A stretch of DNA of 6,773 bases from Treponema sp. (lineage in GTDB: Bacteria > Spirochaetota > Spirochaetia > Treponematales > Breznakiellaceae): the NCBI GenBank assembly GCA_031275035.1, contig JAISPH010000198.1, positions 1 to 6,773 on the forward strand. Reading direction: 5' to 3'. Within the stretch, counting starts at the first letter, position 1, and each line of letters begins with the position of its first letter. A model generated the notes under the pieces. It saw nothing but the letters and a program-made list of their open reading frames with translations. It did no database searches and had not been told where the DNA came from. The position numbers and the translations under genes were made by a program. Positions 1-5,101 of this stretch are shown here, in pieces.

Positions 1-70
1 ACAACGAGGCCAGCCGCCCGGAGGATGGGGGATCTTTGTTTTGTGAGACAAAGACCAATTTGCGAATCAT
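1..70 (-). CDS. 5' end of an unidentified leftward gene (partial)
   Basis: A reading frame starts with ATG at 70-68 on the minus strand and stays open to the window edge. It gives 23 residues beginning MIRKLVFVSQNKD. The start is well supported: a GGAGG ribosome binding site lies at 83-79 with an 8-nt spacer, and a promoter with TTGACA and TATTCT boxes sits upstream at 149-121. Codon choice (gtc, ccc, tcc, ggg, ctg, gcc) resembles the other genes in the window. The first residues look like a short hydrophobic beta strand rather than a signal peptide. Too little is visible to name the product, and I do not recognise the family. The gene diverges from the phosphoribosyltransferase gene at 395. 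Confidence 0.7.
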   Translation of the reverse strand, partial: MIRKLVFVSQNKDPPSSGRLASL

Positions 71-78
71 CAAGAGAA

Positions 79-83
79 CCTCC
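79..83 (-). promoter_or_regulatory. Ribosome binding site of the leftward partial gene
   Basis: The minus strand reads GGAGG, 8 nt before the ATG at 70. It lies inside the 10-bp perfect palindrome CTCCATGGAG (80-89). This site decides the start of the partial gene and is the main reason for calling that gene. Confidence 0.7.
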
Positions 84-120
84 ATGGAGAAACTGCAACG
101 ATGAATCTGCGATGATCAAC

Positions 121-149
121 AGAATAGATCCCGGGGCCGGTTCTGTCAA
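121..149 (-). promoter_or_regulatory. Sigma-70-type promoter for the leftward gene
   Basis: On the minus strand the -35 box is TTGACA (149-144, perfect consensus), the spacer is 17 bp, and the -10 box is TATTCT (126-121, 4 of 6). Transcription should begin near 114, giving a leader of about 44 nt that includes the GGAGG site. The spacer contains a GC-rich stretch (CCCCGG). No transcript data are available, so the call rests on the match to consensus, the spacing and the position upstream of a well-supported start. Confidence 0.65.
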
Positions 150-236
150 GCGAAGGGCTGTACGGATTGGCGATTTTCAGTTTCAACAAGGGAGAGGAAA
201 AAACCGCGCCGGACCTCTGGTCCGCAGCCGCACAAA

Positions 237-253
237 CTGTTCGTGTCTGTTCG
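237..253. repeat. Direct repeat CTGTTCG, 10-bp period
   Basis: CTGTTCG occurs at 237-243 and again at 247-253, separated by tgt, so the copies begin exactly 10 bp apart. One helical turn between copies would put both on the same face of the DNA, as in tandem activator half-sites. It lies between the divergent promoters, about 55 bp before the rightward -35 box. It could be chance. Confidence 0.35.
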
Positions 254-284
254 AGCGGCTCATGGTTGTTTTACGCCGGGAATT

Positions 285-302
285 ACCGGATGATTTTCCG
301 GT
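285..302. repeat. Inverted repeat ACCGGA-N6-TCCGGT before the -35 box
   Basis: Perfect 6-bp arms lie at 285-290 and 297-302 around the spacer tgattt. The element ends 4 bp before the rightward -35 box, a usual place for an operator or activator site. A related palindrome with ACCGG/CCGGT arms lies at 354-365. CCGG is common in this GC-rich sequence, so regulatory meaning is only suggested. Confidence 0.4.
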
Positions 303-306
303 TCTA

Positions 307-335
307 TTGAAATTGGAGCCCAAAAACCGTATGAT
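307..335 (+). promoter_or_regulatory. Sigma-70-type promoter for the 395-3204 gene cluster
   Basis: The -35 box is TTGAAA (307-312, 5 of 6), the spacer is exactly 17 bp, and the -10 box is TATGAT (330-335, 5 of 6). Transcription should start near 342, leaving a leader of about 53 nt before the ATG at 395. It is the only strong rightward promoter I see, and the three genes downstream are tightly packed, so it probably drives all of them. Inverted repeats lie just before the -35 box and in the early leader. Confidence 0.7.
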
Positions 336-353
336 TAATTTTAAGGGCGGCGG

Positions 354-365
354 ACCGGAGCCGGT
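354..365. repeat. Palindrome ACCGG-AG-CCGGT in the leader
   Basis: Perfect 5-bp arms with a 2-bp centre lie about 12-23 nt after the predicted transcription start. The arms match the inner five bases of the inverted repeat at 285-302, with centres 66 bp apart. In RNA it could form at most a 4-bp stem, so a DNA-level site is more likely than a leader structure. Confidence 0.35.
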
Positions 366-394
366 GAACAGATGACAGAAGGGTATGCGCAGTA

Positions 395-997
395 ATGAAA
401 AAAGAATTCCTTCCCTATGATGTGGTGCGCAATAATGCGCTTAAAATGGCTCACCGGATCTATCATGAAGGGTTTGTTCCCGATGTCATTTATGTTTCCC
501 TCCGGGGCGGCGCTTACCTGGGCAATGTGATAAGCGAATATTTTAAGATTATCCGCAGGGAAGGACGGCCGGTCTACTATGCGGCGGCGGTAGCCCGTTC
601 CTATACAGGGATCCGGGCGGCGGAACAGATCAAGGTTGAAGGCTGGACCTATGCGCCGGAACATCTGCGCATTGGGGATAAGGTGCTGCTGGTGGATGAT
701 ATCTTCGATACGGGGAAGACTATTAATTACCTTACCGGGATTATCCTGGAAAAGGGCATTCCCCGGGGGGATCTTAAAATTGCGGTCCACGACTATAAGT
801 ATTTTTATGATAAGGTCCCCCAGCTTCCCATACAGCCCGACTACTGGTGCCGGAAGCATGAACTCTCCGTTAACGATGAGGATACCTGGATTCATTACAT
901 GAGCCACGAGCTGGTGGGGTTAAGCCCGGAGGAACTGGAGCGGTACTACTATGCCCAGGACCCGGAACTCCGGGATGTTCTGGATGTGCTGCGTTAG
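395..997 (+). CDS. Phosphoribosyltransferase, probable purine salvage type
   Basis: The 200-residue protein is a cytosolic type I phosphoribosyltransferase, a family that joins a base to PRPP with release of pyrophosphate. The PRPP-binding signature VLLVDDIFDTGKT is intact at residues 97-109, with the two acidic residues D101 and D102 ahead of the phosphate loop DTGKT. The earlier loop VSLRGGAYLG (34-43) matches the pyrophosphate-binding RGG turn. The C-terminal hood has PDYW and DTWIHYMSHE segments, which resemble the PDYY...WIVFPWE pattern of predicted hypoxanthine/xanthine-guanine-type enzymes (COG2236 group) more than classical Hpt. Base specificity cannot be read from this. The ATG at 395 is the first start after an in-frame stop at 365-367. 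AAGGG at 379-383 is a modest SD with an 11-nt spacer. It is the first gene of the rightward cluster. Confidence 0.88.
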   Translation: MKKEFLPYDVVRNNALKMAHRIYHEGFVPDVIYVSLRGGAYLGNVISEYFKIIRREGRPVYYAAAVARSYTGIRAAEQIKVEGWTYAPEHLRIGDKVLLVDDIFDTGKTINYLTGIILEKGIPRGDLKIAVHDYKYFYDKVPQLPIQPDYWCRKHELSVNDEDTWIHYMSHELVGLSPEELERYYYAQDPELRDVLDVLR

Positions 998-999
998 GC

Positions 1000-1006
1000 G
1001 GGGGGG
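1000..1006 (+). repeat. G7 tract just before the GTG start at 1010
   Basis: Seven consecutive G residues end 3 nt before the GTG start of the beta-helix gene and 3 nt after the stop of the phosphoribosyltransferase gene. The tract overlaps the place where an SD should be, and the only more regular element is a weak AGG at 996-998. A change in tract length would alter SD spacing. Another run of seven lies in the accB linker codons (C7 on the plus strand at 6695-6701), so length alone is not exceptional. Confidence 0.5.
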
Positions 1007-1009
1007 CCT

Positions 1010-2632
1010 GTGAACAAAAAATGGTTGAGCCGTATATGCGGGTTAGTCCTCCTCTGTTTTTGGGGCGCAGCGAATGCCGCCGCCCAGGACGCCGCCGGCA
1101 GGGATGCCGCCGGAACAGGTACGGGGATCCATACCAACGCCAGGGCGGGGATCTTTGCCTCGGAACGGTGGCTCTGGTTTTCGGTACATCCCCGGGAGAA
1201 TCTGAGGCTGATTCTGGACGGCCTTGAGGCATACCGCGGTCCCGGACCGGGTATGCTTTTTCTGAACGTCAACTCCGGGGAAGAACGGCGTTTTGAAGTT
1301 ACCGCTGAACGTTATGCCGCCGCGGATGACACGTTTGCTTCCCGTCCCCGGGAGGTCCGGGTTTTTGTGATTCATCTTGATAAACGGGCGTCGTCGTCCA
1401 TAACGTCGTCATCCATGCCGTCCCCTGGGACGGCGGGTTCCTCCGTCGCGGCCCTGGGGACCGGCGGGGACGGATCGGTGGTTTTTATACCGGAGGCCGG
1501 TTCCGGCCAGGACGTTTATGTGGCCTCCCCTCCCGGGCCGGTCCCGGTTTCCCCGGAAAGTCCCGCCGCAGATGCGGGAAGCGGGACCAGGGAAGATCCG
1601 TTTATCTACCTTGACGACGCCGTCAACTTTGCCCGGAGGACGGGCAGGACCAGTATCCGCCTGAGGGGCCGCGTCCGCTTGAGGGGGGATCTGGTAATTT
1701 CGGGAAACATTACGGTTTACGGCGCTCCCGGTCCGGGGGAACACAGCGCGGCAGTCGAAATTCCCGCCGGTACCGGCATTAGAATTCACCGGGGCATACT
1801 CCGCTTTCAAGGGCTTGTGTTGGACCGGAAAAGCGCCCCCGTACCGGCCCTTTATCTGGACCCGGGGGCCGGTTTTGAATTGGCGGATTCGGTTTTTAAG
1901 GGCGAAGGTCCCCTGGTCTGGGTTGAGGAAAGGGGGGTCTGCCTTATCGCCGATTCCTTAATCGCTTCGGTTATGAAGGAGAACCGCCGGCTTCCGGTGT
2001 TCAGCGCCGGGAAGGGGGAGATCCATCTGCGCCGGATCCGCGGGGATCTGGACGGCGTTCACGGATTGTTCTTGGAGATGAAGGGAGGAATCTTCTCGGC
2101 GGAGGACAGCTTTTTCCGTCTGGAAGCGGAACGGAGCGGGACCCTTCTCGACCTTGAAAGGGTCCGGGCGGATATAGCCAATCTCAGCGCCCTGGTCTCT
2201 GCGGGGGATTATGGTTCCCTGATGGAGATCTCCGGTTCCAGGCTGGTAATGACCGGGGGGAGTCTTTCGGTATCCGCCCGGGACGGCCTTATCGTTCTTG
2301 CCGAAGAATCGGAGCTTCTCTTCGCCGGGACGGGCTTTTTCCTCTCCTCTTCCTTTGTAGCCCGGGCCATGGAGCTTTCCGGCCGTTTTCCCCTGGTAAG
2401 CGGCTGTTATTTTGACTTTACCGGCTTTGCCCGGCAGGCGGAGGTCTTCTCCGCGAGGCCCCCGCAGGGCGCCGCCGGAACCGGCGGCCGTCTCCAGCCC
2501 CCTCCGGGTTCGGTGGCGGGTTCCATTTTTAAGGGTTTTACCCACATCCTGGGCGGCGAGTTTCCCCTGAGCGGCCTTCCCGCCTTTAACCGGGCCTTTG
2601 CTCCCCCGGACCGGCCCAATACCGCAAGATGA
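1010..2632 (+). CDS. Exported protein with right-handed beta-helix region
   Basis: This 540-residue protein has no recognised enzyme signature. Residues 1-23 form a signal peptide: basic MNKKWLSR, hydrophobic 9-21, and an ANA cleavage site at 21-23. C16 is not in a good lipobox because Leu precedes it. Residues about 50-125 look like a small beta-sandwich (LRLILDG, GMLFLNV, VRVFVIHL). Residues 126-190 are a Ser/Pro/Gly/Ala-rich linker. At 190-205, GSGTREDPFIYLDDAV matches the opening motif of DUF1565-type beta-helix proteins, and to about residue 515 there follow repeated short strands typical of pectate-lyase-like solenoids (GILRFQGLVL, GEIHLRRIRG, SRLVMTGGSLSV). The start is GTG, 12 bp after the preceding stop, with a poor SD. 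The end overlaps rnhB by 4 bp. Likely periplasmic or surface-located; the substrate or partner is unknown. Confidence 0.82.
   Translation: MNKKWLSRICGLVLLCFWGAANAAAQDAAGRDAAGTGTGIHTNARAGIFASERWLWFSVHPRENLRLILDGLEAYRGPGPGMLFLNVNSGEERRFEVTAERYAAADDTFASRPREVRVFVIHLDKRASSSITSSSMPSPGTAGSSVAALGTGGDGSVVFIPEAGSGQDVYVASPPGPVPVSPESPAADAGSGTREDPFIYLDDAVNFARRTGRTSIRLRGRVRLRGDLVISGNITVYGAPGPGEHSAAVEIPAGTGIRIHRGILRFQGLVLDRKSAPVPALYLDPGAGFELADSVFKGEGPLVWVEERGVCLIADSLIASVMKENRRLPVFSAGKGEIHLRRIRGDLDGVHGLFLEMKGGIFSAEDSFFRLEAERSGTLLDLERVRADIANLSALVSAGDYGSLMEISGSRLVMTGGSLSVSARDGLIVLAEESELLFAGTGFFLSSSFVARAMELSGRFPLVSGCYFDFTGFARQAEVFSARPPQGAAGTGGRLQPPPGSVAGSIFKGFTHILGGEFPLSGLPAFNRAFAPPDRPNTAR
1088..1117 (+). repeat. 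Five-codon tandem repeat DAAGR/DAAGT
   Basis: Two adjacent 15-bp units (1088-1102 and 1103-1117) agree at 11 of 15 bases and encode DAAGR then DAAGT (residues 27-36). They lie just after the predicted signal peptide cleavage site, in a low-complexity stretch of the mature N-terminus. Confidence 0.55.
1391..1420 (+). repeat. Five-codon tandem repeat SSSIT/SSSMP
   Basis: Two adjacent 15-bp units (1391-1405 and 1406-1420) agree at 12 of 15 bases and encode SSSIT then SSSMP (residues 128-137). They lie in the Ser-rich linker between the N-terminal domain and the beta-helix. Confidence 0.6.
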
Positions 2633-3204
2633 TCTGCGGCCTTGACGAAGCGGGCCGGGGTCCTCTGGCGGGTCCGGTCTGCGCCGCCGCGGTGATACTT
2701 CCCCGGGACTTCCCCCGGGAGCTTCTGGGGGATTCAAAAAAACTAAGCCCCTCCCGGCGGGAAGCGGCCCGGCGGGCGATCTGCGAAAGGGCGCTTTGGG
2801 GTATAGGCTGGGCCTCGGCGGCGGAAATCGACAGGATCAATATACTCAGGGCAAGTCTTCTGGCGATGGAGCGGGCCTATGGAGAACTGCTCCGCCTTGC
2901 CCCGGTTTCGGACCGCCCGGCGCCGGGGGATGTCGAGGCGGTGGCGGACGGCCTTTATACGCCGGACATTCCCATCCCCTGCCGGGCTCTGGTCAAGGCG
3001 GACGCCCAAGTCCCGGAGGTAATGGCCGCCTCCATCCTGGCAAAAACCGCCCGGGACCGGATGATGGAACGTTATGCCTGGCTCTACCCCGAATACGGCT
3101 ATGACCGGCACAAGGGGTATCCCACCAGGGATCACCTGGAACGGATCGCCCGCTGCGGGCCGTCCCCAATACAGCGAAATACCTTCAGGGTAAAGACAGT
3201 TTAA
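2629..3204 (+). CDS. rnhB: Ribonuclease HII
   Basis: RNase HII cuts the RNA strand of RNA-DNA hybrids and removes ribonucleotides misincorporated into DNA. The 191-residue product is of usual length. The signature GLDEAGRGPLAGPV lies at 4-17, DSKKLS at 35-40, and the KADAQVPEVMAASILAKTARD region at 123-143. The expected four metal-binding acidic residues are D6, E7, D107 (in VADGLY) and D125. The C-terminal substrate-contact stretch YGYDRHKGYPT is present at about 149-159. Near the end, PIQRNTF has Gln where many homologues have His (IHRxSF). Residues about 94-103 look like a small insertion before D107. The ATG lies within ATGA, shared with the stop of the beta-helix gene, and I see no strong SD, so translation is probably coupled to that gene. 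Catalytic residues are intact, so the enzyme should be active. Confidence 0.95.
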   Translation: MICGLDEAGRGPLAGPVCAAAVILPRDFPRELLGDSKKLSPSRREAARRAICERALWGIGWASAAEIDRINILRASLLAMERAYGELLRLAPVSDRPAPGDVEAVADGLYTPDIPIPCRALVKADAQVPEVMAASILAKTARDRMMERYAWLYPEYGYDRHKGYPTRDHLERIARCGPSPIQRNTFRVKTV

Positions 3205-3248
3205 TTGCATTGAAGATCATGCCGGCGGAAGGTCAGGAACAGGGCCGG
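3205..3248. other. Short convergent gap between rnhB and accA
   Basis: Only 44 bp separate the rnhB stop from the accA stop on the opposite strand. I find no stem of adequate strength followed by a T tract in either direction. The best pairing, CCGGC at 3222-3226 with GCCGG at 3244-3248, is 5 bp with a long loop and no U run. Transcripts may end by Rho or run into the opposing gene. Confidence 0.6.
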
Positions 3249-4175
3249 TTACTCTTCGGTTCCCTCATTCCAGTGGCCGACTTTGCGGATCTTCTGATTC
3301 CGGTAGCGGACCAGGATGTCGGGATTTCTGCCGCAGAGATCCGCCAATTCCTTGACCAGCACTTCCTTGATGATCGCCGCCGCCTCGGCGGGATTGGTCT
3401 GGGCGCCGCCGGGGGGTTCCGGAATCACGCCGTTAATTACCTTAAACTCCAGCAGGTCCGCGCTGGTGATCCTGAGCATTGCCGCGGCGTCCTTCGCCTT
3501 GGCGGCGTCCCGGAGCAGAATGGAGGCGCACCCTTCGGGGCTTATCACCGAGTAGATGGCGTTTTCCAGCATGTAGATCTTGTCCCCCACGCAGAGCCCC
3601 AGGGCGCCGCCGGAACCGCCCTCGCCGATGATGACGCAGACTATGGGGGTTTTAAGCTGGCTGAATTCCCGGAGATTTCTGGCGATGGCTTCGCCTATGC
3701 CCCGTTCCTCCGCCCCCAGTCCCGGATAGGCCCCGGAGGTGTCCACAAAGGTGATGATGGGTCTGCGGAACTTTTCGGCTTCCCTGGCAAGACGCAGGGC
3801 CTTCCGGTACCCTTCTGGGTTGGCCATACCGTGATTGCGGAATACATTTTCCTTCAGGGTCCGTCCCTTCTGATTTGCCAGAATGGTAACGGGCCGGCCG
3901 CCCAGAAAGGCAAGACCCCCCACGATGGAAGGATCGTCGCCGTAGGCCCGGTCGCCGTGGAGTTCGGTAAAACCGGCGAAGATCCGGTCAATGTAATCCA
4001 GGGCATAGGGCCGGCCCGGATGGCGGGCAAGTTCCACCCGCTTCCAGGTTGTCTCGATCCTGGAGCCGGAACCTATCTTTGCTTCAAGCCTTTCCAGTTC
4101 TTCGGCGGCGTCGAGCCCCGATTCCCGGATCAGCTTTTTCAGTTCCTGTACTTTTTTCTGCAGTGCGGTATTCAC
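3249..4175 (-). CDS. accA: Acetyl-CoA carboxylase carboxyltransferase subunit alpha
   Basis: AccA pairs with AccD as an alpha2-beta2 carboxyltransferase that transfers CO2 from carboxybiotin on AccB to acetyl-CoA, giving malonyl-CoA for fatty acid synthesis in the cytosol. At 308 residues it is slightly shorter than E. coli AccA (319). Visible motifs are an N-terminal coiled coil (4-34), ELHGDRAYGDDPSIVGG (71-87), NHGMANPEGYRKALRL (114-129), DTSGAYPGLGAEERG (145-159), the GEGGSGGAL oxyanion region (184-192), VISPEGCASIL (210-220) and IPEPPGGAQTNP (251-262). All are standard for the family. Small differences are His at 115, where Phe is usual, and Ser at 147, where E. coli has Pro. The start is GTG at 4175-4173, sharing one base with the accD stop (TAGTG), with GGAGGA 6 nt upstream. 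It is the last gene of the acc cluster. Confidence 0.97.
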   Translation of the reverse strand: MNTALQKKVQELKKLIRESGLDAAEELERLEAKIGSGSRIETTWKRVELARHPGRPYALDYIDRIFAGFTELHGDRAYGDDPSIVGGLAFLGGRPVTILANQKGRTLKENVFRNHGMANPEGYRKALRLAREAEKFRRPIITFVDTSGAYPGLGAEERGIGEAIARNLREFSQLKTPIVCVIIGEGGSGGALGLCVGDKIYMLENAIYSVISPEGCASILLRDAAKAKDAAAMLRITSADLLEFKVINGVIPEPPGGAQTNPAEAAAIIKEVLVKELADLCGRNPDILVRYRNQKIRKVGHWNEGTEE

Positions 4176-5101
4176 TATCGTTCCTCCGGGGATTCCGCCG
4201 GGATACAGCCGGGCTGATGCAGGTCGATGAGCCGGGCGATGATATGCCGCTGATCCTGGCGGCGGACAATAAGATCCACAAAGCCCCGCTCCTGTTGAAA
4301 TTCCGCCCGCTGGAAACCCGCGGGCAGGGCCTGCCTGATGGTTCCTTCGATAACCCTGGGGCCGGCAAAGCCGATAAGGGCGCCGGGTTCCGCCATGGTT
4401 ACATCCGCCAGCATGGCGAAGGAGGCGGTTACCCCGCCGGTGGTGGGATCGCAGAGGACGGTGAAAAAGGGAATTCCCGCCCTGTCCAGTTCCGCGGCGG
4501 CGCTGGAGGTCTTTGCCATCTGGAGGAGGGAGAAGATCCCCTCCTGCATCCGGGCGCCCCCGGAGGTGGTGTAGATCACCAGGGGAAGTTTTTCCTCCAG
4601 TCCCCTGAGCATGGCCCGGGAGACCTTCTCTCCCACCACGGAACCCATGGAACCCCCCATAAACTCAAAGGACATCAGGGCCAGGACGGCCCTCCTCCCC
4701 TCGATGGAACAGATCCCGGTGATCACCGCATCCTTCATCCGGGCCTTCTCGGCGGCGGCGGAAAGTTTTTCCTCGTACCCCGCAAGGTCAATGGGATTGA
4801 GGGAGCTGAGGTTCGCCGAGAATTCTTCAAAGCTGCCGGGATCGATCAGGTAGGCGAGCCGTTCCGCCGGTTCCATCCGGTAATGGAAGCCGCAGCCGGG
4901 GCAGGTTTTGAGGGCCTTCGATATAGCCTCAGGATCGCGCCGCTCCCCGCATCCGGGACAAAGATCGGGATTTTCCGGCCTGGAGGCGTTCAGCCTGGAG
5001 CCTTCGGCGGGTTTTCCCACCACCCTTGCCATTGCCTTGGCCGCCGCCGCTTTGGCCGCCGCCGCCAGGGCTGCCGCCCCGGCAGATATTTCAGAGGGCA
5101 T
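4175..5101 (-). CDS. accD: Acetyl-CoA carboxylase carboxyltransferase subunit beta
   Basis: AccD is the zinc-finger subunit that completes the carboxyltransferase with AccA. The four-cysteine zinc ribbon is intact: C48-x2-C51-x15-C67-x2-C70, the same spacing as E. coli AccD. Core motifs follow: FEFMGGSMGSVVGEKVSRA (145-163), TTSGGARMQEG (178-188), DPTTGGVTASFAML (218-231) and GALIGFAGPRVIEGTI (240-255). The zinc ribbon starts about 21 residues later than in E. coli because of an N-terminal extension, with Ala/Lys-rich residues 9-26. This start is supported by AAGGAGG with a 6-nt spacer before the ATG at 5101. Total length (308) stays near normal (304) because the C-terminus is shorter. The gene overlaps accC by 11 bp and touches accA by 1 bp, pointing to coupled translation and balanced alpha/beta synthesis. 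Confidence 0.96.
   Translation of the reverse strand: MPSEISAGAAALAAAAKAAAAKAMARVVGKPAEGSRLNASRPENPDLCPGCGERRDPEAISKALKTCPGCGFHYRMEPAERLAYLIDPGSFEEFSANLSSLNPIDLAGYEEKLSAAAEKARMKDAVITGICSIEGRRAVLALMSFEFMGGSMGSVVGEKVSRAMLRGLEEKLPLVIYTTSGGARMQEGIFSLLQMAKTSSAAAELDRAGIPFFTVLCDPTTGGVTASFAMLADVTMAEPGALIGFAGPRVIEGTIRQALPAGFQRAEFQQERGFVDLIVRRQDQRHIIARLIDLHQPGCIPAESPEER
4182..4187 (-). promoter_or_regulatory. Ribosome binding site of accA
   Basis: The minus strand reads GGAGGA, 6 nt before the GTG at 4175, within the last codons of accD. It supports the unusual GTG start and the one-base overlap. Confidence 0.75.
5037..5066 (-). repeat. 15-bp tandem repeat encoding AAAAK twice in AccD
   Basis: Two adjacent 15-bp units (5037-5051 and 5052-5066) differ at a single base. 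On the coding strand they specify two runs of four alanines, each followed by lysine (residues 13-22). The repeat lies inside a GCC/GCG-rich stretch, a setting prone to slippage. Gain or loss of a unit would keep the frame. Confidence 0.7.

Larger units (their letters stand above)
71..394. other. Divergent intergenic region with two promoters
   Basis: This 324-bp stretch separates two divergent genes. It carries a leftward promoter at 149-121, a rightward promoter at 307-335, a direct repeat at 237-253, and inverted repeats at 285-302 and 354-365. Base composition is more AT-rich and more mixed than in the flanking genes. Small frames here (for example the plus-strand frame open to 375) show atypical codons such as aga and agg and overlap the promoters, so I treat the region as non-coding. 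I see no riboswitch fold that I recognise and no convincing RNA gene. Confidence 0.7.

Noticed and set aside
33..54. Hairpin-like inverted repeat TCTTTGT...ACAAAGA
   Set aside because: No T tract follows on either strand and it lies within the first codons of the leftward gene; most likely incidental.
198..224. Hairpin CGGACC-TCT-GGTCCG with an A6 run that would be U6 on the minus strand
   Set aside because: As a leftward terminator the stem is only 6 bp and is separated from the U run by 6 nt, and no leftward gene ends here.
25..375. Plus-strand frame of 116 codons, including a possible 37-residue peptide from ATG 262
   Set aside because: Codon use is unlike the neighbours (aga, agg, tca), there is no proper SD, and it runs through both promoters and the divergent gene start. 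The competing minus-strand frame at 1-70 has a strong SD.
364..420. Very short frame from ATG 385 (11 codons) overlapping the start of the phosphoribosyltransferase
   Set aside because: It is too short to judge, has no conserved feature, and is explained by chance ATG occurrence near the real start.
341..907. Minus-strand frame opposite the phosphoribosyltransferase
   Set aside because: The plus strand carries an intact PRPP-binding motif and a promoter; the antisense product has no recognisable features.
1055..1060. Possible lipoprotein cysteine C16 in the beta-helix protein signal peptide
   Set aside because: Leu at the position before Cys does not fit even relaxed lipobox patterns, and an ANA signal peptidase I site follows at 21-23.
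1958..2737. Minus-strand frame of 259 codons opposite the beta-helix gene and rnhB
   Set aside because: It has Pro/Gly/Arg-rich shadow composition and crosses the well-supported start of rnhB.
3210..4217. Long plus-strand open frame (335 codons) opposite accA
   Set aside because: It lies wholly antisense to a highly conserved gene, and its Gly/Pro-rich sequence with no family features is typical of a high-GC shadow frame.
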